Assembly (NCBI RefSeq): GCF_030698175.1
Contig: NZ_JAUYNT010000002.1
Coordinates: 20,132-84,131 of the forward strand
Length of the DNA stretch: 64,000 nt
Reading direction: 5' to 3'
Origin: Pseudomonas sp.
Lineage (GTDB): Bacteria > Pseudomonadota > Gammaproteobacteria > Pseudomonadales > Pseudomonadaceae
Made by a program: the position numbers and the translations under genes. Shown one piece after another: positions 39,820 through 49,100 of this stretch. Below the pieces are notes generated by a model. The model was given only the letters and a program-made list of their open reading frames with translations, did no database searches and had not been told where the DNA came from. How positions within the stretch are numbered: position 1 is the first letter of the stretch; each line of letters begins with the position of its first letter.

Positions 39820-40742
39820 ATGCCGTCGAAATCGAAGGCGTCAGCCAGCACTACGGCAACCTGACCGTGCTGCACGACTTGCACCTGAACCTGGGCGAAG
39901 GCGAAGTGCTCGGTCTGTTCGGCCACAACGGCGCCGGCAAGACCACCAGCATGAAGCTGATTCTCGGCCTGTTGCAGGCCAGCAGCGGTCGGGTGCAGGT
40001 GCTCGGGCGCAGCCCGAATGATTCGCTGGTACGCCAGCAACTCGGCTATCTGCCGGAGAACGTGACCTTCTACGCCCAGCTCAGCGGCCGCGAGACCTTG
40101 CGCCATTTCGCCCGCCTCAAGGGCGCCGCGCTGGCGCAGGTGGACGAGTTGCTGGAGCAAGTCGGTCTGGCCGCTGCCATGGATCGGCGGGTCAAGACCT
40201 ATTCCAAGGGCATGCGTCAGCGCTTGGGTTTGGCCCAGGCGCTGCTCGGCGCGCCGCGCCTGTTATTGCTTGATGAACCCACGGTGGGCCTCGACCCAAT
40301 CGCCACCCAGGATCTCTACCAGTTGGTTGATCGCCTGCGTCAGCAGGGCACCAGCATCATCCTCTGCTCCCATGTGTTGCCGGGAGTCGAGGCGCATATC
40401 AACCGCGCGGCGATTCTCGCCCATGGTCGTCTGCAGGCGGTCGGCAGCTTGGCCTGCCTGCGCGAAGATGCTGGCTTGCCGGCGGTGATCCGCGCCAGTG
40501 GGCTGCAACACCGCGCGCAGTTGCTGCAACGCTGGCACGCCGACGGGCATCAGGCCCGCTCGCTGGGCGTCGACGGCATCGAAGTGGTGGCGATCAACGG
40601 CGACAAACTCGACCTGCTCCGCGAACTGCTCGGCGCAGGCGGCGCCCAGGACATCGACATTCATCAACCGTCGCTGGAGGACCTCTACCGGCACTACATG
40701 GATCACGCCCAAGCGGCTCAGCCAGGGGAGGGCGCACGATGA
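39816..40742 (+). CDS. nosF: ABC transporter ATPase NosF
   Basis: 308 residues from ATG 39816. Walker [10 protein letters not shown] (about 37-45), signature [15 protein letters not shown] and Walker [14 protein letters not shown]. It pairs with the permease NosY and the periplasmic NosD. Overlaps both neighbours by 4 bases, indicating tight coupling. Confidence 0.97.
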   Translation: MNAVEIEGVSQHYGNLTVLHDLHLNLGEGEVLGLFGHNGAGKTTSMKLILGLLQASSGRVQVLGRSPNDSLVRQQLGYLPENVTFYAQLSGRETLRHFARLKGAALAQVDELLEQVGLAAAMDRRVKTYSKGMRQRLGLAQALLGAPRLLLLDEPTVGLDPIATQDLYQLVDRLRQQGTSIILCSHVLPGVEAHINRAAILAHGRLQAVGSLACLREDAGLPAVIRASGLQHRAQLLQRWHADGHQARSLGVDGIEVVAINGDKLDLLRELLGAGGAQDIDIHQPSLEDLYRHYMDHAQAAQPGEGAR

Positions 40743-41569
40743 ACACGGTCTGGAATATTGCCCGCAAGGAACTCAGCGACGGCCTGCGCAACCGCTGGTT
40801 GCTGGCCATCAGCCTGCTGTTCGCGGTGTTGGCGGTGGGCATCGCCTGGCTTGGCGCGGCGGCGTCCGGGCAACTGGGCTTCACCTCGATCCCGGCGACC
40901 ATCGCCAGCCTGGCCAGCCTGGCGACTTTTCTGGTGCCGCTGATCGCCTTGCTGCTGGCCTACGACGCCATAGTCGGCGAGGACGAGGGCGGCACCCTGA
41001 TGCTGTTGCTGACCTATCCCCTGGGGCGCGGCCAGCTGCTGTTGGGCAAGTTCGTCGGCCACGGCCTGATCCTGGCGCTGGCCACCTTGATCGGCTTCGG
41101 CTGCGCGGCCCTGGCCATCGGCGTGCTGGTCGAGGATGTCGAGCTGGGCCTGCTGGCCTGGGCCTTCGGCCGCTTTATGTTGTCTTCGACCTTGCTCGGT
41201 TGGGTATTCCTGGCCATGGCTTATGTGCTGAGCAGCGCCGTCAGTGAAAAATCCAGCGCCGCCGGGCTGGCCCTGGGCGTGTGGTTCCTCTTCGTGCTGG
41301 TGTTCGATCTGGCCTTGCTGGCGCTGCTGGTGCTGAGCGAAGGCAAGTTCAACCCCGAGCTGCTGCCCTGGTTGCTGTTGCTCAACCCGACGGATGTCTA
41401 CCGCTTGATCAACCTGTCCGGTTTCGAAGGCGGCGGCAGCGCCGTCGGTGTCATGGCCCTGGGCGGCGACCTGCCGGTGGACGGCCGGCTGCTGTGGCTG
41501 TGCCTGCTGTTATGGGTCGGCGCACCGCTGCTGTTGGCCTATGGGGTGTTTCTGCGCCGGCCGACGTGA
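40739..41569 (+). CDS. nosY: ABC transporter permease NosY
   Basis: 276 residues with about six membrane spans, among them [73 protein letters not shown] and [17 protein letters not shown]. Cytoplasmic motif [17 protein letters not shown] after span 2 is typical of the family. A 266-bp repeat element separates it from nosL. Confidence 0.95.
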   Translation: MNTVWNIARKELSDGLRNRWLLAISLLFAVLAVGIAWLGAAASGQLGFTSIPATIASLASLATFLVPLIALLLAYDAIVGEDEGGTLMLLLTYPLGRGQLLLGKFVGHGLILALATLIGFGCAALAIGVLVEDVELGLLAWAFGRFMLSSTLLGWVFLAMAYVLSSAVSEKSSAAGLALGVWFLFVLVFDLALLALLVLSEGKFNPELLPWLLLLNPTDVYRLINLSGFEGGGSAVGVMALGGDLPVDGRLLWLCLLLWVGAPLLLAYGVFLRRPT

Positions 41570-41576
41570 TGTTTAA

Positions 41577-41842
41577 GGCTCTGTCCCCATTACCTGTTGC
41601 AGGCAAAACGTAGGGTGGGTTAGTGGCGCGGGACAGGGATTGAAAATCAACTGCGCAATGTGTGCGCCACGTAACCCACCATGGCGCTCGACCGGCAAAC
41701 CGCATGGTGGGTTACGCGGCGCCTTGCTTGCGCGGTGATGCAAACAACCACCGCCCGCGCCGCTAACCCACCCTACGAATTACCGCGCACCAGGCATCGC
41801 CTAACCGACCCACACACCTCAACACTTAACGGGTACATAGCC
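41577..41842. mobile_element. 266-bp dispersed element, copy 2 (carries a nested repeat)
   Basis: The left end GGCTCTGTCCCCATTACCTG and the right end CTTAACGGGTACATAGCC (inverted) match the ends of the elements at 32324 and 51034. The interior differs, holding a GTAGGGTGGGTTA palindrome at 41610-41776. It occupies nearly all of the nosY-nosL gap. Confidence 0.8.
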
Positions 41843-41867
41843 ATTTTTAACCTATCGAGGAGAGCCA

Positions 41868-42407
41868 ATGAAACGCTTGTTAAAAAGCGCTGAGCTATGC
41901 CTGCTGGCGCTGCTGCTTGGGCTTGGGTTGCTGGCCTGTAGCAAACCCGAGGAGGCGCAACTGAGCTTTATTCCGCAGGCCTTCCACGCCACTGACGAGT
42001 GCCATGTGTGCGGCATGATTATCGGCGACTTTGCCGGCCCCAAAGGCCAGGCGGTGAGCAAGGCGGGGGTGAAGAAATTCTGTTCCGCCGCCGAGATGCT
42101 CGGCTGGTGGTTGCAGCCGGAAAACCGTATCGGCGCTGCCAAGCTCTATGTCCACGACATGGGCCGTAGCGATTGGGCCAAGCCCGCTGACAGCCACCTG
42201 ATCGACGCCACCCAGGCGTTCTACGTGGTCGATCTGGCCGACAGTGGGCTCAGCGGCGCCATGGGCGCGGTGTTGGCCTCGTTCGCCGACGAACAGGCCG
42301 CGCGCAAACTCGCCGCCACCCATCACGCTCGGGTGCTGCGGTTCGCCGAAATCGACCAGACGGTCTTGCAACAGGCGGCCGCCATGCAACATGGCCAGGC
42401 CCATTAG
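41868..42407 (+). CDS. nosL: copper chaperone lipoprotein NosL
   Basis: 179 residues. Lipobox LGLLAC (Cys near 25). The copper site CHVCGMIIGDF (about 45-55) has the CGM motif, and a second block is KKFCSAAEML. It delivers Cu(I) for NosZ maturation at the outer face of a membrane. A GGAGAG ribosome site is visible. It is separated from nosY by the repeat element but keeps the nos order. Confidence 0.95.
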   Translation: MKRLLKSAELCLLALLLGLGLLACSKPEEAQLSFIPQAFHATDECHVCGMIIGDFAGPKGQAVSKAGVKKFCSAAEMLGWWLQPENRIGAAKLYVHDMGRSDWAKPADSHLIDATQAFYVVDLADSGLSGAMGAVLASFADEQAARKLAATHHARVLRFAEIDQTVLQQAAAMQHGQAH

Positions 42408-42608
42408 CGCCAAGGCCGCGCCTCGATAATCCTCGCTCCACACCACGCGCGGCAAAGCTGATTGCGATCAAGTCGCCAACCCTCTCCCTCGCTGTAAAAA
42501 GGCCTTATCGGGGGCAGCGTCCGCTGCTCTGGATCGGAAACCGGTCGCCCATGATTGTCTCTCTGGGTGACCCTGCCGCTCGGCGTTGCCGGGCATCGGA
42601 GAGCATCG

Positions 42609-43352
42609 ATGAAAAACGAATTCCAGGACCGCCTGGCCGTGGTCACCGGCGCCAGTTCGGGAATCGGTTTGGCGCTGTGTGCGGCCTTGTTGCAACGCGG
42701 CGCCCAGGTGGTGGCCATGTCCCGCACGCTCGGCGAGTTGCCGGTGCTGCTGGAGACTTACGGCGAGCGTTTGCACTGGCAGGCCGGCGACGTCACCTGC
42801 CAGGCCGACCTCGACAGCCTGGCCGAGCGGGCTGCCCGTCTGGGGCCGGTGGATTATCTGGTGCCCAACGCCGGCATTGCCGAACTGGCCGATTGCCTGG
42901 ATCTCGGCGCCTTCGACCGGCAATGGGCGGTCAATGGTGCGGGGGCTTTGAACACCTTGGCGGCGCTGCTCGACACCCTGGCCAAGCCGGCCTCCGTGGT
43001 GTTCGTCAGCACCTTTCTGAGCCATTTGACCTTTCCCGGCCTGGCCGCCTATATCGCCAGCAAAGCGGCCTTGGCCGCCCAGGTGAAAACCATCGCCGTG
43101 GAGCTAGCGGCCTTGGATCTGCGCATCAACCTGGTCTCGCCAGGCCCTACCGCGACGGCGATCTGGGGCACCCTGGGGTTGACCGACGAGCAGTTGGGCG
43201 ACGTCGCCGATACGGTGGCCAAACGGCTGTTGCCCGGTCATTTTCTCGAAGCGGCGGCGGTGGCTAACGTCATCTTGTTCCAGCTGTCCCAGGGCGCCCG
43301 CGGCGTCTATGGCCAGGATTGGGTGGTCGACAACGGCTATACGCTGGGCTGA
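42609..43352 (+). CDS. short-chain dehydrogenase/reductase
   Basis: 247 residues from ATG 42609 (GGAGAG upstream). Classical SDR: VVTGASSGIGLALC (cofactor Gly motif, about 10-23), VPNAGIAELAD (NAG), VFVSTFLSHLTFPGLAAYIASKAAL (Ser/Thr...YxxxK active site) and the C-terminal VYGQDWVVDNGYTLG. The Arg at the end of the cofactor strand (AMSR) would suit NADPH. Substrate unknown. It is not a usual member of nos or nor clusters. Confidence 0.9.
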   Translation: MKNEFQDRLAVVTGASSGIGLALCAALLQRGAQVVAMSRTLGELPVLLETYGERLHWQAGDVTCQADLDSLAERAARLGPVDYLVPNAGIAELADCLDLGAFDRQWAVNGAGALNTLAALLDTLAKPASVVFVSTFLSHLTFPGLAAYIASKAALAAQVKTIAVELAALDLRINLVSPGPTATAIWGTLGLTDEQLGDVADTVAKRLLPGHFLEAAAVANVILFQLSQGARGVYGQDWVVDNGYTLG

Positions 43353-43479
43353 AAACTCTCGCCTGCGGCGGTGGAGGCACCCGTTTGTGACTGTACGGTT
43401 TGCGCTGATTCTGATGATCTTTCCTGCAAAGCGCTCGGCGCAAATCGTGCAATCCATAGCTGGGACACCGGCAAAAAAA

Positions 43480-43741
43480 GGCTCTATCCAGTTACGTGTT
43501 GCACACAGCTTTTGTAGGGTGGGTTAGGCGCGAACCATGGCTTGCCAACAACGCAAAACCCGACCGCGCCGTAACCCACCATGGCGCTCGACCGGCAAAC
43601 CGCATGGTGGGTTACGCGGCGCCCGGCTTGCGCGGCGATGCAAGCAACCACCGCCCGCGCCGCTAACCCACCCTACGAATTACCGCGCACTAGGCATCGA
43701 CTAACCGACCCGCACGCTGCAACTCATGGCTGGGAAACAGG
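43480..43741. mobile_element. dispersed element, copy 3, degenerate (carries a nested repeat)
   Basis: The left end GGCTCTATCCAGTTACGTG resembles the other copies. It encloses the GTAGGGTGGGTTA palindrome at 43514-43676, and its right part parallels copy 2 (CCTACGAATTACCGCGCAC, GGCATCG, CTAACCGACCC). The right terminal repeat is eroded. Imperfect direct repeats of about 28 bp (43455-43483 and 43727-43753) flank it. Confidence 0.65.
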
Positions 43742-43742
43742 C

Positions 43743-43777
43743 AAAAAAAAGCCGCTCACTTGGTTTGCGTGAACGGC
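43743..43777 (-). terminator. terminator of the cytochrome c551 gene
   Basis: On the reverse strand, GCCGTTCAC, a 9-nt loop, GTGAGCGGC and TTTTTTTT. Confidence 0.85.
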
Positions 43778-43794
43778 ATCTGCAACCTGCTTGG

Positions 43795-44118
43795 TTACTT
43801 GAGGCTCAACACCCATTCGGCGAGGATCTTGGCTTCTGCGTCGGTGACTGGGTTGGCCGGCATCGGCATCGGCCCCCAAGCGCCCTGGGTGCCATTCTTG
43901 ATACGTCCGGCCAACAGCTCGGCGGCGCCTTCGGTGCCGGCGTATTTGGCCGCCACGTCCTTCAACGCCGGGCCGACCAGCTTCATGTCGACGTTGTGGC
44001 AGGCGGCGCAGGGCTTGCTCTTGAACAGTGCTTCAGCGGCTGCGGGGTCGGCGGCCAGGGCAGTTTGCAGGCTCAGTGCTGCACCTAGGGCTAACAGCGG
44101 AGTCAGAAACTTCTTCAT
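43795..44118 (-). CDS. nirM: cytochrome c551 (NirM-type)
   Basis: 107 residues with a signal peptide ([16 protein letters not shown]) and an 82-residue class I cytochrome c. Heme site is CAACH and the axial Met lies in [11 protein letters not shown]. Near residue for residue it follows Pseudomonas c551, the periplasmic donor to nitrite reductase. In nirS strains it lies beside nirS. Here the only nitrite reductase in the window is NirK at 56.6 kb, so it may serve NirK, NorCB or NosZ. Own ANR box and terminator. Confidence 0.92.
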   Translation of the reverse strand: MKKFLTPLLALGAALSLQTALAADPAAAEALFKSKPCAACHNVDMKLVGPALKDVAAKYAGTEGAAELLAGRIKNGTQGAWGPMPMPANPVTDAEAKILAEWVLSLK

Positions 44119-44262
44119 GGTATTTCCTCAAGGCGAGTGGCGCGGGCGCTATGCAACCCACGTCGTTATGGCAAAGGTTGTACCGGGCCCCGTGTTGGTG
44201 AGGCGTTCAGTGACAGTCTGCTCCAAAGGATTCCAACATAGCCAGGTAGAACTTTTTACGGC

Positions 44263-44276
44263 TTGATCTCAATCAA
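44263..44276 (-). promoter_or_regulatory. ANR/DNR box of the c551 gene
   Basis: TTGAT-CTCA-ATCAA. On the reverse strand TATGTT (44240-44235) sits exactly at class II -10 spacing. Confidence 0.85.
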
Positions 44277-44367
44277 CTGCTGGGTCAGTGCAAGGTGCGC
44301 CCAGGCGCCGCAGGGGTTAATGCGGCTGATCTTTTGCTGCCTGGCGTGCGGCTCATCGTCGATCGGC

Positions 44368-44381
44368 TTGACCGCAATCAA
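44368..44381 (+). promoter_or_regulatory. ANR/DNR box of norQ
   Basis: TTGAC-CGCA-ATCAA, 80 bp before the norQ start. No convincing -10 is seen at the expected place. Confidence 0.7.
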
Positions 44382-44461
44382 GTGCGGCGGCTGGATCGCT
44401 TGAGCGCGACGTCTCGCCACGGGTAGCGTACAGGCATGATTAATCCGCTGAGGTATCTGCC

Positions 44462-45280
44462 GTGAATGCGCCTGCCAAACTCGTCGTCGAAACCCTTGCC
44501 GCCCGGGCTGCGCCGTTTTATCAGGCGCAGGGCAACGAAGAAGTGCTGTTCCAGCAGGCCTGGCAGCATGGCATGCCGGTGCTGATCAAGGGCCCGACCG
44601 GCTGCGGCAAGACCCGTTTCGTCCAGCACATGGCTCACCGTCTGAATCTGCCGCTGTTTACCGTGGCCTGCCATGACGACTTGAGCGCCGCCGACCTGGT
44701 CGGTCGTCACCTGATCGGCGCCCAGGGCACCTGGTGGCAGGACGGCCCGCTGACCCGCGCGGTGCGCGAAGGCGGTATCTGCTACCTGGATGAAGTGGTC
44801 GAGGCGCGCCAGGACACCGCCGTGGTGCTGCACCCGCTGGCCGATGACCGCCGCGAGCTGTACCTCGAACGCACCGGTGAAGTGCTGCGCGCACCACCGG
44901 GTTTTATGCTGGTGGTGTCTTACAACCCCGGTTACCAGAACCTGCTCAAGGGCATGAAGCCCAGCACCCGCCAGCGCTTCGTGGCCTTGCGTTTCGGCTA
45001 CCCGCCGGTGGCCGAGGAGGAGCGCATCGTCGCCAATGAGGCTCAGGTGGATGCGGCGCTCGCGGCCCAGGTGGTAAAGCTCGGCCAGGCGTTGCGCCGC
45101 CTGGAACAGCACGATCTGGAAGAAGTGGCCTCGACTCGGCTGCTGATTTTCGCCGCACGGATGATCCGCTCCGGCATGAGCCCGCGCGAGGCCTGTCTGG
45201 CCTGCCTGGCCGAACCGCTGTCGGATGACCCGCAAACGGTGGCGGCGTTGATGGACGTGGTTGATGTGCACTTCGCCTGA
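44462..45280 (+). CDS. norQ: AAA+ activator NorQ/NirQ (MoxR/CbbQ family)
   Basis: 272 residues from GTG 44462. Walker A LIKGPTGCGKTRF (about 41-53), substrate loop DDLSAADLVGRHLIG, Walker B GICYLDEVVEAR, sensor VVSYNPGYQNL and arginine finger STRQRFVAL. With NorD it activates NO reductase by inserting or remodelling the metal centre. The gene is called nirQ in several Pseudomonas. Divergent from c551; norE follows. Confidence 0.95.
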   Translation: MNAPAKLVVETLAARAAPFYQAQGNEEVLFQQAWQHGMPVLIKGPTGCGKTRFVQHMAHRLNLPLFTVACHDDLSAADLVGRHLIGAQGTWWQDGPLTRAVREGGICYLDEVVEARQDTAVVLHPLADDRRELYLERTGEVLRAPPGFMLVVSYNPGYQNLLKGMKPSTRQRFVALRFGYPPVAEEERIVANEAQVDAALAAQVVKLGQALRRLEQHDLEEVASTRLLIFAARMIRSGMSPREACLACLAEPLSDDPQTVAALMDVVDVHFA

Positions 45281-45302
45281 CGCGCTGGCAACGCACGACT
45301 GC

Positions 45303-45914
45303 ATGGATGCAGGAGGTAGGGCGACGCAGGAAGTCAAAGCCGAGGTAGTTTTTCAGCGGCCTGCAAAGCGTCTGCCGGGCGACTTGGCCATGTGGTTTTT
45401 CATCCTCGCCGAGCTGACGGTATTTGCTCTGCTGATTGTCACCTTTGCGGTGACCCAGGCCTTGCAGCCGGCCTTGTTTCACGCCAGCCGCGCGGCGCTG
45501 GACAGCTCCATCGGTCTGGCGCTGACCCTGAGTTTGCTGACCGCCGGTTTGTTCGCCGCCCTGGCGCAAGAGCAGGTGCGTCGGGGCCGCTCGCGGCGGG
45601 GTGGCTGGTTGTTGCTGGCGGCGTTGTTGGCGGCCAGCCTGTATGTGGGCTTGAAACTCAGCGAATACCAGCATCTGGCCGGGCTGGGCCTGGGCATGGA
45701 GCACAACAACTTCTTCACCCTGTATTGGATTCTTACCGGCTTTCACTTCCTGCATGTGCTGCTGGGCATGCTGATTCTGGCCTGGCTGGCGCTGCGCTGC
45801 TGGCGCCGCAGCCAGGCCGCCGATGACGCGGCGCTGGAGTCGGGCGTGCTCTATTGGCACATGGTCGATCTGATCTGGGTGCTGCTGTTTCCCCTGGTGT
45901 ACGTGCTCAATTGA
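45303..45914 (+). CDS. norE: cytochrome oxidase subunit III-like NorE
   Basis: 203 residues from ATG 45303; ATG 45264, overlapping norQ, is possible. Five membrane spans with LPGDLAMWFFILAELTVFALLIVTF (about 25-49) and the CoxIII-type MEHNNFFTLYWILTGFHFLHVLLGMLIL and YWHMVDLIWVLLFPLVYVL. Auxiliary to NO reductase. The N-terminal residues VVFQRP are encoded by 21 bases (45343-45363) identical to the end of the 148-bp MITE at 58844-58991. Confidence 0.9.
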   Translation: MDAGGRATQEVKAEVVFQRPAKRLPGDLAMWFFILAELTVFALLIVTFAVTQALQPALFHASRAALDSSIGLALTLSLLTAGLFAALAQEQVRRGRSRRGGWLLLAALLAASLYVGLKLSEYQHLAGLGLGMEHNNFFTLYWILTGFHFLHVLLGMLILAWLALRCWRRSQAADDAALESGVLYWHMVDLIWVLLFPLVYVLN

Positions 45915-45924
45915 TGAGGTTGCC

Positions 45925-46179
45925 GTGGTCACTTCACGCGTACTGATACTTTGCTGGCTGGGCCTGGTGGCGTTGTCGGTCAGCAGCGTGCAGCTGGGCA
46001 ATGCCGGGGCTGGTTTGCTGTTGGCGGCGGCGGTCTTATTGGCGGCCCTGGGCAAGGCCTGGCTGATTGCCGATGGCTTTATGCACCTGCGCCACGCCCC
46101 GCCGCTGTGGCGTGGGTTGCTGCTGGGCTGGCCGCTGGTGGTGGGCGGGGTGGTGCTGGGGACGCTGTGCGCGATCTAG
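45925..46179 (+). CDS. norF: NO reductase accessory membrane protein NorF
   Basis: 84 residues from GTG 45925 with GAGGT upstream, 10 bp after norE. Three hydrophobic segments (LILCWLGLVALSVSSVQL, GLLLAAAVLLAALGKAWLI, LLLGWPLVVGGVVLGTLCAI) with GKAWLIADGFMHLRHAP between spans 2 and 3, the family signature. It resembles CoxIV-like subunits and supports NO reductase assembly. Confidence 0.88.
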   Translation: MVTSRVLILCWLGLVALSVSSVQLGNAGAGLLLAAAVLLAALGKAWLIADGFMHLRHAPPLWRGLLLGWPLVVGGVVLGTLCAI

Positions 46180-46182
46180 GCT

Positions 46183-47029
46183 AATGATGCTCGACCGCCG
46201 CAGTTGTGTTGTCTGAAGGATTGGTTGACTCGCTACGCTCGCCCTTCGGGCCAGCCTGCGGCTGTTACTGCGCTTCGCTGCGTTGCGCCCTTACGGCGGC
46301 TCACTTTTGGCAGTCGCCCCAAAAGTAAGCAAAAAGTCTTGCCCCATGCATCCGGCCCGCCTGCGGCGACTTGATTCGCTGCGCTCACCCTTCGGGCCAG
46401 CCGGAGGCTGTTACTCCGCTACGCTGCGTTTCCTCACTCCATCATTGCTCCAGGGGCCCGCCGCGAAGGGCCATCCCTGGCCCATCGTGGCTTTCGCGGC
46501 ATCCATGCCGCTCAACCCCTTACGCAACGATTCCACTCGGCCTCCTGAAAGGGGCGTTTGTCCCGGCTCGGATGGATGGGTTCGACGTGGGAGTTTGTCG
46601 GCGCATAAGGCTGATGCAGCGAACCAAGCGATTACACGACACCGCTGTAGCACCGGTTTTTCCTGGGTTGGCCGCAGTTGTGTTGGTTGGGCTATCGGTT
46701 GATCCGCTCCACTCGTCTTACGGGCCTACCTGCGCCGCCATGTCGAACCCATCCATTCGCACCAGGACAAACGCCCCTTTTCAGCAGGCCGAAGCCAATT
46801 GTTGTGCAGTGGGTTGAGCGGCAGGATGCCGCGAGAGCTGCGTTGGGCCATGGATGGCCCGTCGCAGCGTGCCCACGGAGCAATGATTGGCTGAGGGCAG
46901 TCGAGCGCAGCGAGACCCGGATGGCAGGGGCAAGCCCTCTTGGTTACTTCTGGGGCGACTGCCAGAAGTGACTCGCCGTAAGGGCGAAACCGTTAGGTCA
47001 GGCGATACAACTGCGGCGGTCGAACATTA
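46183..47029. repeat. 850-bp imperfect inverted repeat between norF and norC
   Basis: The outer ends CGACCGCCGCAGTTGTGTT (46192-) and ACAACTGCGGCGGTCG (47008-47023) are inverted copies. Further paired blocks are GGCAGTCGCCCC with GGGGCGACTGCC, ATCATTGCTCC with GGAGCAATGAT, GGGCCATCCCTGGCCCA with TGGGCCATGGATGGCCC, and GGATGGATGGGTTCGAC with its partner GTCGAACCCATCCATTC. Arms span roughly 46183-46575 and 46742-47029 around a 165-nt centre. No credible gene is inside. Confidence 0.85.
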
Positions 47030-47081
47030 ATTTCAAAGCCCAGCCCCCACCTCAATACCCGAGCCTAACCATCAAGCTTTC

Positions 47082-47095
47082 TTGATTGCCATCAA
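47082..47095 (+). promoter_or_regulatory. norC: ANR/DNR box of norC
   Basis: TTGAT-TGCC-ATCAA with TACAAT at 47119-47124 at class II spacing. The transcript would start near 47130, which fixes the norC start at 47153 rather than 47102. Confidence 0.9.
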
Positions 47096-47152
47096 GCGGT
47101 TTTGCGCGGGGCGGTTCCTACAATGGGCTCGCCAAGTAAAGAGGAAACGGCC

Positions 47153-47593
47153 ATGTCAGAGACATTCACGAAGAGCATGGCCAGGAATATTTACTTTGGG
47201 GGGAGCGTGTTCTTCTTCCTGGTATTCCTGGCTTTGACTTATCACACCGAGCAGACCTTCCCCGAGCGGACCAATGCCTCACAGCTGACCGAGGCGGTGG
47301 TACGCGGCAAGTTGGTCTGGGAGCAAAACAACTGCATCGGCTGCCACACCCTGCTGGGCGAGGGTGCGTATTTCGCTCCCGAGCTGGGCAATGTGTTTGT
47401 CCGCCGCGGTGAGGACGCCGGCTTTAAGCCGTTCCTGCAGGCCTGGATGAAGCTTCAGCCGCTGGGCGTGCCCGGTCGCCGGGCGATGCCGCAGTTCCAT
47501 CTGAGCACCCAGGAAGTGGACGACATCGCCGAGTTCCTCAAGTGGACCTCGAAGATCAATACCAACAAATGGCCGCCAAACAAGGAGGGCTGA
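47153..47593 (+). CDS. norC: nitric oxide reductase subunit C
   Basis: 146 residues from ATG 47153, with GAGGAA upstream. One N-terminal membrane anchor (NIYFGGSVFFFLVFLALTYHT) then a cytochrome c domain: NNCIGCHTLLGEGAYFAPEL (heme site CIGCH near 62) and axial Met in RRAMPQFHLS. Passes electrons to NorB. norB follows after 3 bp. Confidence 0.97.
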   Translation: MSETFTKSMARNIYFGGSVFFFLVFLALTYHTEQTFPERTNASQLTEAVVRGKLVWEQNNCIGCHTLLGEGAYFAPELGNVFVRRGEDAGFKPFLQAWMKLQPLGVPGRRAMPQFHLSTQEVDDIAEFLKWTSKINTNKWPPNKEG

Positions 47594-47596
47594 TAG

Positions 47597-49021
<1,425 letters not shown>

Positions 49022-49100
49022 GGCGCCTGCGTTAACCAAGGCTCGGCCCGGCTGGTACAGCGGGCCGTTGTTGTTTGTGGACCACCACGAGGGCAACCCC

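Noticed and set aside
46283..46971. Frames of 97-148 codons inside the norF-norC gap
   Set aside because: They fall within the inverted repeat, overlap one another in several frames and have no ribosome sites.
47102..47152. Earlier in-frame norC start at 47102
   Set aside because: It lies upstream of the predicted -10 and transcript start; ATG 47153 has GAGGAA.
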